Shown: positions 9,524-19,448, counted from the first letter of the stretch. The stretch: 64,000 nt of DNA from Moraxella atlantae NBRC 14588 (GCF_001591265.1 NZ_BCUL01000008.1:1-64000), one strand, 5' to 3'. Numbers and translations: made by a program. The notes: a model not told the origin generated them from the sequence alone.

Positions 9524-10498
9524 TTAGGTTGAATAAATCTCGGCTAAAATCTTGTCCGCACCCTGGTCAAGCAGCTGACGGGCAACATCCACACCAACGG
9601 CTTCGGCAAGGCGTTCGGCATTCGGGTTTTCCGGCGTTAAAGCCAACGTCTCGTGGCGTTCGGCTTTGAGCAGTACGCGTCCATCAACGCTGCCCACGCG
9701 CCCTTGTAGCCATAGCCGCCCGATATCAACTTGTGCAAACCCTGCAATCGGCACTTGGCAGCCGCCTTGCAACTCGCGATTCATCGCGCGTTCTGCCAAC
9801 ACGCAGATTTTACTGGCAAGATGGTTTAAAGGTGCTAACGCAGCTAAGATCGCGTGATCATCGCTGCGGCATTCAATCGCCAATGCGCCTTGCCCGACGG
9901 CAGGCAGGCAAACATCCGTAGGCAGCTCATGGCGCACGCGCTCACCAAGTCCTAATCGGATCAAGCCACTGGTTGCCAAAATAATCGCATCGTATTCATC
10001 GGCATCGAGTTTACCAAGGCGTGTGCCGACGTTGCCGCGTAGGCTGATGATATCCAAATCGGGGCGGTGCTGCTGAATCTGGCATTGTCGACGCAGGCTA
10101 GAGGTGCCTAAGCGCGCACCCCGTGGCAAGTCATCTAGGCTGGCAAAATGATTGGACACAAACGCATCGGTTGGGCGTTCACGCTCACAAAACGCGCCAA
10201 GCATTAAACCTTCAGGCAAATCCATCGGTACGTCTTTAAGCGAATGTACGGCGATGTCAGCACGCTTGTCATACAACGCTTGCTCAAGTTCTTTGACAAA
10301 CAAGCCCTTGCCGCCAATTTTTGCCAAAGGCGTATCAAGGATTTTGTCGCCCTTGGTCACCATGGGAATTAGCTCAATGTGGCAGTTTGGATACAAGGCT
10401 TGTAAGCAGGCCTGAATGTGCTTGGCTTGCCACATTGCCAACGGGCTTTGGCGCGTGGCAATGCGGATGTGGTCAATCGGGGCAGTGGTTTGGGTCAT
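9524..10498 (-). CDS. hemC: Hydroxymethylbilane synthase (porphobilinogen deaminase)
   Basis: Joins four porphobilinogen units into hydroxymethylbilane. 324 residues. Family signatures are [14 protein letters not shown] (12-25), [10 protein letters not shown] (131-140) and the dipyrromethane cofactor Cys247 in [11 protein letters not shown]. Its ATG overlaps the algR stop (TAATG), so translation is probably coupled to algR; the order algR-hemC-hemD is the one known from Pseudomonas and relatives. Confidence 0.96.
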   Translation of the reverse strand: MTQTTAPIDHIRIATRQSPLAMWQAKHIQACLQALYPNCHIELIPMVTKGDKILDTPLAKIGGKGLFVKELEQALYDKRADIAVHSLKDVPMDLPEGLMLGAFCERERPTDAFVSNHFASLDDLPRGARLGTSSLRRQCQIQQHRPDLDIISLRGNVGTRLGKLDADEYDAIILATSGLIRLGLGERVRHELPTDVCLPAVGQGALAIECRSDDHAILAALAPLNHLASKICVLAERAMNRELQGGCQVPIAGFAQVDIGRLWLQGRVGSVDGRVLLKAERHETLALTPENPNAERLAEAVGVDVARQLLDQGADKILAEIYST

Positions 10499-11235
10499 TA
10501 CAGATTCTGGATTTTTTCACGCAAAACGGGCAGATGGCGGCGGCTAACGGCAAGTTTTTCATCAATACCTTTAAACCGTACGCGGTAATGGTCTTGATCG
10601 ACCACTTCTAGCATTGCTAAATAGTCAAGATTGATCAGTGCGTTACGATGAATGCGGAAAAACATATCGCCGAATTCTTTTTCTAAGTCTTTGAGCGTTT
10701 CATCGATGAGCACGGTGCCAGTTTTATGGCGTACTTGCACATATTTTTGTTCGGCATAAAAATAGTAAATATCGCTTAATGCAATCAGCTCAATGCCGCG
10801 ATGGGTGCGCGCGGCAATGTGCTGGCGGCTTGGCTGCGCCACGCGATCCTCAAGGCGGCGCATTTCGCTAAGCTGCGCGGTATTGAGAACGGCAGCGCGT
10901 GCCATGGCTTCGCTAAGCTCTTCGCGGTTGGCAGGTTTGAGTAAGTAGCCAATGGCATGGGCTTTAAACGCGGCAATCGCGTAGTGGTCATACGCGGTGA
11001 CAAAGATGATCGCGGGCGGATTGTCAAGCTCGCTAAGCTCTTTGGCACAGCGAATACCGTCCATTTTTGGCATACGGATATCAAGCAAAATCACATCGGG
11101 GTGGGTAGCTTTGACCTGCTCGATACCTTCAAGCCCCGTCACGCCTTCACCGACGACCTCATGTCCTTCTGCTTGTATGATACGTTTGAGGCGTTCGCGC
11201 GCCAACGGTTCATCGTCACAAATAACCACTCGCAT
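10498..11235 (-). CDS. algR: LytTR response regulator AlgR
   Basis: DNA-binding response regulator of 245 residues. Receiver: acidic pair Asp8-Asp9, phosphoacceptor Asp52 in [11 protein letters not shown], and the [13 protein letters not shown] stretch. The C-terminal LytTR domain includes [11 protein letters not shown] and [12 protein letters not shown]. AlgR homologues control type IV pilus twitching, alginate and virulence genes in Pseudomonas; the targets here are unknown. It lies downstream of the cognate sensor algZ with a 236-bp gap and overlaps hemC by one base. Confidence 0.93.
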   Translation of the reverse strand: MRVVICDDEPLARERLKRIIQAEGHEVVGEGVTGLEGIEQVKATHPDVILLDIRMPKMDGIRCAKELSELDNPPAIIFVTAYDHYAIAAFKAHAIGYLLKPANREELSEAMARAAVLNTAQLSEMRRLEDRVAQPSRQHIAARTHRGIELIALSDIYYFYAEQKYVQVRHKTGTVLIDETLKDLEKEFGDMFFRIHRNALINLDYLAMLEVVDQDHYRVRFKGIDEKLAVSRRHLPVLREKIQNL

Positions 11236-11471
11236 GGTTCTCTCCCGCCTTATTGTTTAGGTTGCTTGACTGCCATATAAACAATGAAATTCAATCAATA
11301 ATTTACTTGTTATTGTCAGTTAATAAAACTTATTTTGCAAATATAAATGATGATAGCGACAATTTGACGACGATATGCCGCTCAATGCATGGATTGTGCC
11401 ACATTGCCCGTCATGTCGCAAGTGGTAGGCACATTCTACCTTGAGGCACTGATTCACATCAACGTGTCAAT
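11236..11471. other. algZ-algR spacer
   Basis: AT-rich spacer of 236 bp inside what would otherwise be an algZ-algR operon; long enough for a separate algR promoter. I see no clear -10/-35 pair. It ends in an 18-bp tandem duplication at the algZ stop. Confidence 0.45.
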
Positions 11472-11487
11472 TCACATCAACGTGCCA
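11452..11487. repeat. 18-bp tandem duplication across the algZ stop codon
   Basis: ATTCACATCAACGTG plus TCA (11452-11469) is repeated as ATTCACATCAACGTG plus CCA (11470-11487). The algZ stop (11472-11474) lies in the second copy; six codons' worth of sequence has been duplicated with one difference. Confidence 0.75.
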
Positions 11488-12647
11488 ACGTCTTTAAGTG
11501 GATAGTGCAAATCGATCAGCATTTGTGTACTATCAAGCTGATAGTCAATCGACGCTTGTTCACCAAAATAACGCTGCAAGGTGCGCGTTTGCTCGCTGAA
11601 GTTTAAATACCGCTGGGCATGGTTTTGGATAGTATCATAATTTATTGGCTGAATCACACAGCTTAGCTCAATATCCACCCAGTCATTTTGCCATTTGATC
11701 GCCACCCAAATTGTCACTGTGTCATCCAGCATTTCCACGACAAAATTGATCATCTTTTCAAGTAACATCTGCAATATCAACGACGGAATCACCATGTCGT
11801 ACAAGGTGTCTTCATCAGGCATTAGCCAATGCACGATTAATTTTTCACCAAAACGGTATTGCTCGATGTTCAGATAATGCTGACAAATCTCAATTTCATC
11901 AATCAACGCCACCTCGCGCACCTCATCAAAACTCATGCGATACAGCGATGAGATACTACGGATCAACGCCTCAGCGGCTGTGCGGTCAGTTTCGATCAAA
12001 TACTGCATGGTATTGAGCATATTAAAGAAAAAATGCGGCGAAATACGCGCTTTGAGCTGCTCATTTTGCTCAATCAAACGCTGCTCAAGCTGCTGCTGAT
12101 GGCGACAGTTTTTGGTGTACTGGTAGTTAAAATGGTAAAAAAACAGCATCGCCACGGCCGGGGCAATCAATAAATCGATAAACGTTCGGCTCAGCCATAC
12201 GACAACATCGGTATCGGTGCCCAAAATCAACCATTGCAAACCCGCCGCGACCAAATCCGCCAACGGTACTGCCACCATCACAGTAACCATGACACACCAA
12301 AACATCTGTGGGCGCGTTTTTTGTGCCAGTCGTGGCGCAATAGAGCTTAAATAGCCAACGCTAAACAGCACAATCAGCCCCGTGGTTGAGATCGCACGAA
12401 ATAGCTGCACACCCAGTTGCTGCCAATCATCGATAAAATGCAGCAATGTCGCGGTTTCATAAAAGCTAAAGAAGATGACCACGCCCAGCCAAAAAAATCG
12501 CCCACTGTGACTATTTAGGGTTGGAAAAAACAAGCGATTGTCGGCACGAATATCCGATAGTGGTAGAGTGTGGTCAGGCTTTGCTATACTAGCCCGTGGC
12601 TTGCTCAAATATTGTCGCCAGTTGGCTGCTTTGGTGGCTGACCCCAT
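11472..12647 (-). CDS. algZ: AlgZ/FimS-type sensor histidine kinase, degenerate catalytic part
   Basis: Membrane sensor of 391 residues expected to act on AlgR. Four hydrophobic segments lie between about residues 52 and 171, then a coiled stretch (QQQLEQRLIEQNEQLKA) and the LytS-type H-box RISPHFFFNMLNT with His205. The ATP-binding half is aberrant: where LytS-type kinases have ENAIKHG this reads EKMINFVV, and no DNGxG glycine box is visible. Pseudomonas FimS/AlgZ is also known as an atypical kinase, so this may be a family trait rather than decay. The frame is intact and algR is next to it. Confidence 0.85.
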   Translation of the reverse strand: MGSATKAANWRQYLSKPRASIAKPDHTLPLSDIRADNRLFFPTLNSHSGRFFWLGVVIFFSFYETATLLHFIDDWQQLGVQLFRAISTTGLIVLFSVGYLSSIAPRLAQKTRPQMFWCVMVTVMVAVPLADLVAAGLQWLILGTDTDVVVWLSRTFIDLLIAPAVAMLFFYHFNYQYTKNCRHQQQLEQRLIEQNEQLKARISPHFFFNMLNTMQYLIETDRTAAEALIRSISSLYRMSFDEVREVALIDEIEICQHYLNIEQYRFGEKLIVHWLMPDEDTLYDMVIPSLILQMLLEKMINFVVEMLDDTVTIWVAIKWQNDWVDIELSCVIQPINYDTIQNHAQRYLNFSEQTRTLQRYFGEQASIDYQLDSTQMLIDLHYPLKDVGTLM

Positions 12648-12827
12648 CGTGACGTATCCTTTATAAGCGCATAGGCGTATAAACTATAAGCGTGTAAACG
12701 CGGCGCAAGATGATTAGCGGCTTATTTTTATTTTTGGTTTGGCTGATCTTGATTAACTGAGTCTTAATGGATCTGTTTTGATTGATTTAGGTTTTGGCTA
12801 AACCCTTGACAATTTAGGATTGTAGCA

Positions 12828-14294
12828 ATGATGCACCCATCACACCCTCAACATTCTACCACAACGTCTGACACTCATACCACCCAGCCCGATCAAGCAG
12901 ACGCACAAACTGCCAGCATGTGGGGCGGACGTTTTAGCGAAGCCACCGACCAATTTGTCGCTGAGTTCACCGCTTCGGTGAATTTTGATAAACGCTTGGC
13001 ACAGCATGATATCGACGGTTCAATTGCCCATGCCACCATGCTTGGGCATTGTGGAATTTTGAGTGAGCAGGACGTTCGCCAAATTGTCGATGGGCTCAAC
13101 CAAATTCGCCAAGAAATTGCCGATGGCAATTTTATGTGGCAGGTCGCGCTAGAAGACGTACACATGAACGTTGAGTCACGCCTCACTGCGCTGATTGGCG
13201 ATGTTGGTAAAAAACTGCACACAGGGCGCAGCCGCAATGACCAAGTGGCGACCGATATTCGCCTGTATTTGCGCGCGCAAACAGATGTGATTTTGGGTTT
13301 ACTCAAACGCTTGCAAACTGGTTTGCTGGATTTGGCAGCGGCACACACCGACACCATCATGCCGGGTTTTACCCACCTGCAAACCGCGCAGCCTGTCAGC
13401 TTTGGGCATCATGTCATGGCATGGTTTGAAATGCTGATGCGTGATAGCGAGCGTTTGATCGATGGGCGCAAACGCATCAACCAGCTACCGCTTGGCAGTG
13501 CGGCATTGGCAGGTACAACCTACCCGATTGACCGCGCGTATACCGCTAAGCTGCTGGGCTTTGACGGGGTATGTCAAAACTCACTAGACGCGGTATCTGA
13601 CCGTGATTTTGCCATTGAATTTGCCAATACAGCAAGCCTTTTGATGATGCATTTATCACGCATGAGTGAAGAAATCATCCTGTGGATGTCGGCGCAATTT
13701 GGCTTTGTGCAAGTGCCTGACCGTTTTTGCACAGGTTCATCCATCATGCCGCAAAAGAAAAACCCCGACGTGCCCGAACTGGTACGCGGTAAGGCGGCGC
13801 GCGTGTTTGGCGATATGGTCACGCTTTTGACCTTGATGAAAAATCAACCGCTGGCGTACAACAAAGACAACCAAGAGGACAAAGAACCACTGTTTGACAT
13901 CGTCGATACGCTGACAGGTTCGTTACTGGCATTTGCCGATATGCTGCCAAACTTGGTGCCCAATGCCGACGCGATGCGGCATGCTACCATGAAAGGCTAT
14001 GCCACCGCGACAGATTTGGCGGATTATTTGGTGCGTAAAGGCTTGCCATTTCGTGATGCCCATGAAGTCGTTGGCAAAGCCGTTGCTCTAGGCGTGGCGC
14101 GTGGCGTGGATTTGAGCGAATTGTCGTTGGCAGATTTGCAAGGCTTTAGTGACTTAATCGGTGATGATGTCTTTGACTACTTAACGCTTGAAGGCTCGCT
14201 CAATGCACGCGACCATATCGGCGGCACCGCGCCCAAGCAAGTGCAAGCCGCGATTGCGCGTGGACGTGAGCGCGTGGCGGCGTTGCCCGTCTAG
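12828..14294 (+). CDS. argH: Argininosuccinate lyase
   Basis: Last step of arginine synthesis: argininosuccinate to arginine and fumarate. The fumarase/aspartase-superfamily signature [12 protein letters not shown] is near residue 305, and [13 protein letters not shown] near 132. The 488-residue product carries about 30 extra residues rich in Thr, His and Gln before MWGGRFS. I keep the start at 12828 (12831 also possible) because no ribosome site precedes the internal ATG at 12918, while TAGGA lies upstream of 12828. Divergent from algZ. Confidence 0.95.
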   Translation: MMHPSHPQHSTTTSDTHTTQPDQADAQTASMWGGRFSEATDQFVAEFTASVNFDKRLAQHDIDGSIAHATMLGHCGILSEQDVRQIVDGLNQIRQEIADGNFMWQVALEDVHMNVESRLTALIGDVGKKLHTGRSRNDQVATDIRLYLRAQTDVILGLLKRLQTGLLDLAAAHTDTIMPGFTHLQTAQPVSFGHHVMAWFEMLMRDSERLIDGRKRINQLPLGSAALAGTTYPIDRAYTAKLLGFDGVCQNSLDAVSDRDFAIEFANTASLLMMHLSRMSEEIILWMSAQFGFVQVPDRFCTGSSIMPQKKNPDVPELVRGKAARVFGDMVTLLTLMKNQPLAYNKDNQEDKEPLFDIVDTLTGSLLAFADMLPNLVPNADAMRHATMKGYATATDLADYLVRKGLPFRDAHEVVGKAVALGVARGVDLSELSLADLQGFSDLIGDDVFDYLTLEGSLNARDHIGGTAPKQVQAAIARGRERVAALPV

Positions 14295-14407
14295 CTTTTC
14301 ATTCAGCGCGAATGCTTAGCAAGCCTTAAGCCAAACCGATGTGTTTTTAGACATACTTCAGCGGACAATTTTTGTAACACAATCGGCAAGTGGTTGCACT
14401 GTAAGCG

Positions 14408-14439
14408 CCCATGGATGTCATCAAACTGTCATCCATGGG
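14408..14439 (+). terminator. Hairpin downstream of argH
   Basis: CCCATGGATG and CATCCATGGG form a perfect 10-bp stem with a 12-base loop, followed by only TTTTAGG, so termination strength is uncertain. The remainder of the 14295-14574 spacer shows nothing else clear. Confidence 0.6.
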
Positions 14440-14574
14440 TTTTAGGATAACAAATAAAAACCATATAAAAAGTACCATCAGAACACCAAAGCCAGTGACT
14501 GTGGCTTAAATTAACGAATTTTGGTAGTATAAGTGGCGATTTTTCATACATTTTTACCGTCGTAAAGGTCATAC

Positions 14575-14859
14575 ATGCAAACGTACAATCCTGCTGACCA
14601 CATGGTCATGTGTCGCAAATACAAGCAAAACTTACCTAAGTTGCCTAATCCACCATTTCCCAACGCGCTTGGGCAAGAAATTCAAAACACCGTCTCTGCT
14701 AAGGCGTGGAATGAGTGGCTTGAGCACCAAACCATGTTGATCAATGAAAATCACTTAAGCCTTATCGATCCTGCGGCAAAGCAGTTTTTGCATGAGCAGC
14801 GTGAGAAGTTTTTGGACAATGCCGACTACGAACGTCCAAAAGGCTGGACAGCCAAATAA
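14575..14859 (+). CDS. yggX: Fe(2+)-trafficking protein YggX
   Basis: Small cytoplasmic protein that protects iron-sulfur proteins from oxidation. 94 residues with the family pattern: [40 protein letters not shown] and [10 protein letters not shown], close to Acinetobacter YggX. The N-terminal Cys in MCRKY is the conserved thiol. About ten residues precede the usual family start; 14605 (MVMCRK) is an alternative. In many gammaproteobacteria yggX follows mutY; here it is about 6 kb away. A mini-element follows 10 bp after its stop. Confidence 0.92.
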   Translation: MQTYNPADHMVMCRKYKQNLPKLPNPPFPNALGQEIQNTVSAKAWNEWLEHQTMLINENHLSLIDPAAKQFLHEQREKFLDNADYERPKGWTAK

Positions 14860-14869
14860 TGTAGCTGCC

Positions 14870-15211
14870 TTGACTTCCTCCCCTGCCTAAAGTGAGGGGA
14901 TTCCTTCTACAAGACGGTCAAGCCCGACCGCAAACCTAGGATAGTGGCAACCGCCCGTACGACACACCGTACATCTTAGGTTCTTATTTTAAGCTAATCT
15001 TACCGTTAGGATTGTCATAGACACAAATTAACTTAAGCGTGTGTTTGGAGACGTCTTACCAGTTAAGTTACTGCGTACTCGCAATTTAGTCTTAACTTAA
15101 CTGCGGACTGTAAGACATTAAATATAATGAGATGAGTGTAGCAAAACTTATCGCATTTAACAATTGCCTTATATCTACCGCCCTAAGTCGGTGGTTTTAC
15201 GGCAACGGAGG
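14870..15211 (-). mobile_element. 342-bp mini-element, copy A (IS200/IS605-derived)
   Basis: Non-autonomous relative of the tnpB element, in minus orientation. Left end at 15211 follows TTTAT; right end TTGACTTCC (plus strand) at 14870. Both end hairpins match those of the tnpB element; about 230 bp of internal sequence do not. This is the most diverged copy: its stem next to the right end has the GGTC/GACC form, its -10 reads TACACT. The left end touches the T-tract of the rplS terminator, so the insertion used the terminator's TTTAT. Confidence 0.88.
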
Positions 15212-15250
15212 ATAAAAAAATCCCGATGATATAAATCGGGATTTTTTTTA
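15212..15250 (-). terminator. Terminator of the rpsP-rplS operon
   Basis: AAATCCCGAT and ATCGGGATTT form the stem with T-tracts on both sides (A-run 15214-15219, T-run from 15241). It lies 20 bp after the rplS stop on the minus strand and could work in both directions. Confidence 0.88.
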
Positions 15251-15271
15251 CAACAGTATAAAGTACGCTGA

Positions 15272-15811
15272 TTAGGCTTGGTTATCGCCGTTGTCTTGCA
15301 CTGATTGGTCTTGCGCTTGCTCATTGTGGATTTGCGCCTCTTGTGTGGCTGCAGTTTCCACCATAGCATCAAGCAAAGTATCACCAGCAACCGTACCTTG
15401 CGCTTGCAACTGATCTTGTGACGCTGCATCAAGCGCGACCAACTCGTCACGGCGTAGCGACAATTTTTCGCGGATACGGGCAGATTTACCAGAACGCTCA
15501 CGTAGGTAGTACAGTTTGGCGCGGCGCACATCACCACGGCGTTTCACTTCGATGCTGGCAATCAATGGTGAATGGGTTTGAAACACACGCTCAACACCCA
15601 CACCGCTTGAGATTTTGCGCACAGTGAACGCTGAGTTTAGGCCACGGTTGCGCTTGGCGATTACCACGCCTTCAAATGCCTGCAAACGCTCACGGTCACC
15701 TTCACGTACTTTAACCTGTACGACGACCGTGTCACCAGGACCAAAGCTTGGTACGTCAGTTTTTAGTTGGCTTTGCTCAACGGCTTGCACCAAAGGATGT
15801 TTGTTGCTCAC
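15272..15811 (-). CDS. rplS: 50S ribosomal protein L19 with long C-terminal tail
   Basis: L19 of the large subunit, at the 30S-50S interface. The core (residues 1 to about 116) is standard, with [38 protein letters not shown] and [18 protein letters not shown]. After the usual end SARIREKL a further 60 or so residues follow, acidic and rich in Gln, Ala and Asp. Typical L19 is 115-125 residues, this one 179. Related Moraxellaceae may share such a tail; I cannot check. Last gene of the rpsP operon. Confidence 0.95.
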   Translation of the reverse strand: MSNKHPLVQAVEQSQLKTDVPSFGPGDTVVVQVKVREGDRERLQAFEGVVIAKRNRGLNSAFTVRKISSGVGVERVFQTHSPLIASIEVKRRGDVRRAKLYYLRERSGKSARIREKLSLRRDELVALDAASQDQLQAQGTVAGDTLLDAMVETAATQEAQIHNEQAQDQSVQDNGDNQA

Positions 15812-16040
15812 GAGATGGTCTCCCTCAATGTGGGCTAGAGGCTTTATTCATACATGTATATGAACGTGCGCATATGCCCTGTTTGTTGTTGGTTTTCATC
15901 CAGTCATATCTTAAACAACTTAGATGAAAATTTACTCAAAATGCTATCCACACCTGCAACAAGTTTTTGTGTTGATAGCGCATTAAACTGGTTAAATATT
16001 GCCCTGATCAAATACGCGGTTTGATAAAAGCATGGTTATG
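15812..16040 (-). promoter_or_regulatory. Structured trmD-rplS spacer, candidate L19 leader
   Basis: A 229-bp gap inside an operon that is usually tight. It holds three inverted repeats: TTCATA/TATGAA around 15847-15865, TTTTCATC/GATGAAAA (15893-15900, 15923-15930) and GCTATC-ACAC/GTGT-GATAGC (15943-15979). It may be an autoregulatory leader for L19, made in excess over TrmD and RimM. Confidence 0.45.
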
Positions 16041-16808
16041 TCAATTTGCGTCATCGGCAGAATGCTCGATAGCAAGATTTGCCGCCTTAAGCCAACGCGC
16101 TTGTTGTTTGGTTGGGCGAAAATCACGCCACAAATCAGGTCGCCGCGCTTGGGTACGCCGCGCTTGCTCAACAAAACGCCATTCGGCAATCTTGGCATGA
16201 TGCCCTGACAGCAGCACCTCAGGCACACCTTGCCCAGCAAATTTTAATGGCTTGGTGTATTGCGGATAATCCAATAAGCCATCAACGAACGAATCTTGTA
16301 CGGCAGATTGATCATCACCCATCACCGCAGGCAAACGCCGAATCAAGCTATCCATCAATACCATTGCAGGCAGCTCACCGCCTGTTAGTACATAATCACC
16401 AATCGAGCATTCGATATCAACGTACGTATCCATCAAGCGTTCATCAATACCTTCATAACGCCCACACAGCAAGATAAAGCCATCACGTTGGCTAAGATCT
16501 TGCACAAGTGGTTCATCAAGCGTTTTGCCTTGCGGTGTTAGATACACCACAGGGCAGTTTAGCCCACGTGCTGCTGCTTGTTGTTTGGCATGGTCAAGCG
16601 CACGTGACAACGGCTCTGCCATCATCACCATGCCAGGACCACCACCAAATGGACGCTCATCGATACGCCGATAATTGTCATGGGCAAAATCACGCGGATT
16701 GATCAGCGTAACCTCAGCTTGTCCACGTTTGATAGCGCGCGCGGTGATGCCAAACTCAGTCAAAGCACAAAACATGTCAGGCAAAATCGTGATAACGGCA
16801 AACCACAT
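16041..16808 (-). CDS. trmD: tRNA (guanine-N1)-methyltransferase TrmD
   Basis: Methylates G37 of tRNAs using S-adenosylmethionine and so prevents frameshifting. 255 residues with the knotted SPOUT core: [47 protein letters not shown] and [14 protein letters not shown]. The C-terminal region [11 protein letters not shown] is the usual TrmD end. Third gene of the rpsP operon, 64 bp after rimM. Confidence 0.97.
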   Translation of the reverse strand: MWFAVITILPDMFCALTEFGITARAIKRGQAEVTLINPRDFAHDNYRRIDERPFGGGPGMVMMAEPLSRALDHAKQQAAARGLNCPVVYLTPQGKTLDEPLVQDLSQRDGFILLCGRYEGIDERLMDTYVDIECSIGDYVLTGGELPAMVLMDSLIRRLPAVMGDDQSAVQDSFVDGLLDYPQYTKPLKFAGQGVPEVLLSGHHAKIAEWRFVEQARRTQARRPDLWRDFRPTKQQARWLKAANLAIEHSADDAN

Positions 16809-16872
16809 CGTTAGCCCCTTATATTTTGCCCTTATGGTCGTGCAATTTTTAACCCAAGCCTAGCAAGACAAA

Positions 16873-17448
16873 TCAATAGTCTTGCGCCCAGTCCACTGTC
16901 ACCGTCTTAGCCGCCAAATCCACCGTCAATACGGTTTGTTTGTGCCACGGTATCAGGCGTTCTTCACTATCCACGCTATCGGGCGTGGGTTTGACGACCA
17001 TGACATCATGCGCGCCTGTTTCAAACAAATCTTTGATTTGTCCGAGTTTTACGCCGTCAGGTTGGCTGATGACAGTAAGCCCGATTAAATCCGCCCAGTA
17101 GTGTTCATCTTCACCCAACGGCGCAAGGTCAGTTCTTGCCGCCCACAGTGTTACACCGTAGTACGTTTCTGCCATATTGCGATCGGGGATTTCATGAAGC
17201 TGCACCACATAGCCTTTGCCTTGCGCGTGCCAGTTTTTGACGGTTAGGGTACGTTGCCCAAGGGCAGTACGAATCACCCAAGGCTGCATGGCAAAAATTG
17301 CCTCGCGGTCTTCGGTATCGCTAAAAACCCACAACCAACCTTGCACCCCATACGGCTTTTTTAGCGTGCCAATTTTGATCAATCCTTGCTCAGCAAAGGA
17401 CTCGTCGAATGACTTGGCGACGTCAGCGTGATGGCTGGTGGTTGGCAT
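16873..17448 (-). CDS. rimM: Ribosome maturation factor RimM
   Basis: Helps maturation of the 30S head by binding S19. 191 residues with the N-terminal RimM barrel (IGTLKKPYGVQGWLWVFS) and the PRC-barrel part (YWADLIGLTVISQPDGVKLG and LIPWHKQTVLTVDLAAKTV). A loosely conserved N-terminal tail of about 20 residues precedes the fold. It lies 41 bp downstream of rpsP. Confidence 0.95.
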   Translation of the reverse strand: MPTTSHHADVAKSFDESFAEQGLIKIGTLKKPYGVQGWLWVFSDTEDREAIFAMQPWVIRTALGQRTLTVKNWHAQGKGYVVQLHEIPDRNMAETYYGVTLWAARTDLAPLGEDEHYWADLIGLTVISQPDGVKLGQIKDLFETGAHDVMVVKPTPDSVDSEERLIPWHKQTVLTVDLAAKTVTVDWAQDY

Positions 17449-17489
17449 AGTAATGCACCTTGCACACAGGCAACTTGGCGAATAACCAA

Positions 17490-17765
17490 TTAAGCGGTGG
17501 TGGCTTCAGTTTGTGCGGCTTGTTCTTTGGTGTAGCGTTTGAACAGGCTAGCAACGCGGTCAGAAGGCTGTGCACCTTTGTTTACCCAAGCTTGATAAGC
17601 TTCGGTATTGATACGTACAGGTACTTCTTTACCTTGTGCGATAGGGTTGAAAAAACCGATGTTTTCGATATAGCGACCGTCGCGTGGGTTGCGTGAATCG
17701 GTGACAACGATTTGATAAAATGGGCGTTTTTTAGCACCGCCCCGTGCCAAACGGATAACTACCAT
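17490..17765 (-). CDS. rpsP: 30S ribosomal protein S16
   Basis: 91-residue S16 with [20 protein letters not shown] and [16 protein letters not shown] at the start, followed by an Ala/Gln/Thr tail. First gene of rpsP-rimM-trmD-rplS, an order kept across proteobacteria. Confidence 0.97.
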   Translation of the reverse strand: MVVIRLARGGAKKRPFYQIVVTDSRNPRDGRYIENIGFFNPIAQGKEVPVRINTEAYQAWVNKGAQPSDRVASLFKRYTKEQAAQTEATTA

Positions 17766-18195
17766 AGGATTCTCACAGGTTAGTAATTAGAGCCTAAAAG
17801 CGTTTGCGCTTGCCATTGGATACTTTAGGTAAGCTTGTTTACCAAGTTGTGTTGCCATCAATTTGTTTTTACACAAATTTTTGGGCAATAAAAATAGCAG
17901 GCACATGAAAAGGGCAGTATTTTAGCACGGTTTTTGGGTTTGTGCTAGATAGGTGAGCGCATTGTGGCTAAATATTTTTGTAGATTTTAGCTATCAATGC
18001 ATCAAATCCATAACAGTCATACAAGTGCCACCAATCGCGCGGTATTTTTCCATCGTTGGCATACAACACCCCGCCAAATTTATGCTACACTAAACGATAA
18101 TTTTTAGTACGCTACGGATAAACCCACAGGTAGCACCGCGTTTATGGGTAAGCGCGACTTGCACAAATCCGCTTGCCACACGCAAAGGTTATATT
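17766..18195. promoter_or_regulatory. Divergent promoter region rpsP / dapA
   Basis: 430 bp without a gene. It must hold promoters for both directions. For rpsP the minus strand has TGCTAAAAT (about 17924-17932), an extended -10; for dapA the plus strand has TATGCTACACT near 18083-18093. Good -35 partners are not seen. No other structure recognised. Confidence 0.4.
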
Positions 18196-19122
18196 ATGGT
18201 ACAAGATACACATTCTGCGCCAACCGCGCGCAGTGCGATCCAAGAGGCCTTACAAGGCTCAATGGTCGCGCTGGTCACCCCCATGCATCCCGATGGTGAA
18301 ATCGATTGGCAAGCCTTATCCAATCTCATTGACTGGCAAATTGAGGCTGGCACACGCGTGTTGGTTGCCGTTGGCACCACAGGTGAATCTGCCACATTGT
18401 CGATGCAAGAACACGCCGATGTCATTGAGTTTGTTGTCAAGCAAGCGGCAGGGCGGATTCATGTCATGGCAGGCACAGGCGCAAATAACACGCTTGAGGC
18501 AATTGAGCTGACCCAACACGCCAAAAAAGCAGGCGCAGGCTCAGCGTTGTTGGTTGCACCTTACTATAACAAACCAACCCAGGAAGGCTTGTATCAGCAT
18601 TACAAAAAAATTGCTGAAACCGTGGACATACCGCAAGTATTGTATAATGTGCCAGGGCGCACAGTGGTTGATATCAGTAACGACACCGTATTGCGTTTGG
18701 CTGATGTGGATAACATCGTGGCGATCAAAGACGCAACAGGCGACATTGCACGCGGTGCGCAGCTGATTGGTGCGCTACAAGGGCGGCTTAACGTGCTATC
18801 GGGTGATGATAACACCGCTATTGAATTGATGCGTCAAGGTGCGGTAGGTAATATTTCGGTGACGGCAAATGTGGCACCGCAAACCATGGCACAGATTTTT
18901 GCAGCGGCATTGGCAGGTGACTTTGAGCAAGCGCAAAGTTTGAATGACAAAATCGCGCATTTGCACCAAGATTTGTTTGTGGAGTCAAGCCCAATTCCTG
19001 TCAAATATGCTTTGCACAAAATGGGTAGAATCGAAAAAGGTATTCGCTTGCCTTTGACATGGTTGGCTGCCACTTACCAAGCGCAGATTGATGCGACATT
19101 AGCCAAAGCAGGGATTGTATGA
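18196..19122 (+). CDS. dapA: 4-hydroxy-tetrahydrodipicolinate synthase
   Basis: Condenses pyruvate with aspartate semialdehyde, the first committed step to diaminopimelate and lysine. 308 residues. Schiff-base Lys178 in VAIKDATGD, Tyr150 in VLYNVPGRT, and the GTTGESATL phosphate-type loop near 60-68. About 15 to 18 residues precede the usual start of the barrel (GSMVALVTPM). The downstream lipoprotein gene overlaps by 4 bp (ATGA), as dapA-bamC in E. coli. Confidence 0.97.
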   Translation: MVQDTHSAPTARSAIQEALQGSMVALVTPMHPDGEIDWQALSNLIDWQIEAGTRVLVAVGTTGESATLSMQEHADVIEFVVKQAAGRIHVMAGTGANNTLEAIELTQHAKKAGAGSALLVAPYYNKPTQEGLYQHYKKIAETVDIPQVLYNVPGRTVVDISNDTVLRLADVDNIVAIKDATGDIARGAQLIGALQGRLNVLSGDDNTAIELMRQGAVGNISVTANVAPQTMAQIFAAALAGDFEQAQSLNDKIAHLHQDLFVESSPIPVKYALHKMGRIEKGIRLPLTWLAATYQAQIDATLAKAGIV

Positions 19123-19448
19123 TGGCACTAAATCACATGAGTTATGCGCGTGCCGTTTTGGCAAGCGCGTTGATGATAGGCGTAAGTTTGGGCGTAACGG
19201 GGTGTAATACCTTTAAGCAACGTGTTGGCGATCACTCGCTTGACTACACACAAACCCGCCGTTTGGCACCCATTGAGCTGCCTGCAGACGCGCAAACCCT
19301 ACCATTTACGCCGCTGTATCAAGTCCCCGAGGTAGGCACCAACACGCTTAAGCTTGCCAACGCCACAGGTACGCGTTTTGATCTGCCTGCGCCCATTAGC
19401 AGTGTACGGCCACAGGCGACCAGCACACAAACTGCCAATAGCCGCTAA
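19119..19448 (+). CDS. Short BamC-like lipoprotein
   Basis: Lipoprotein of 109 residues with signal peptide and lipobox LGVTGC (Cys about residue 29), so probably anchored to the outer membrane. The mature part, DYTQTRRLAPIELPADAQTL, resembles the unstructured N-terminal region by which BamC binds BamD in the Bam complex, and position dapA-lipoprotein-purC equals the bamC position. The two helix-grip domains of full-length BamC (about 344 residues in E. coli) are absent. Either a minimal BamC or an unrelated small lipoprotein; function is inference. Confidence 0.7.
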   Translation: MMALNHMSYARAVLASALMIGVSLGVTGCNTFKQRVGDHSLDYTQTRRLAPIELPADAQTLPFTPLYQVPEVGTNTLKLANATGTRFDLPAPISSVRPQATSTQTANSR

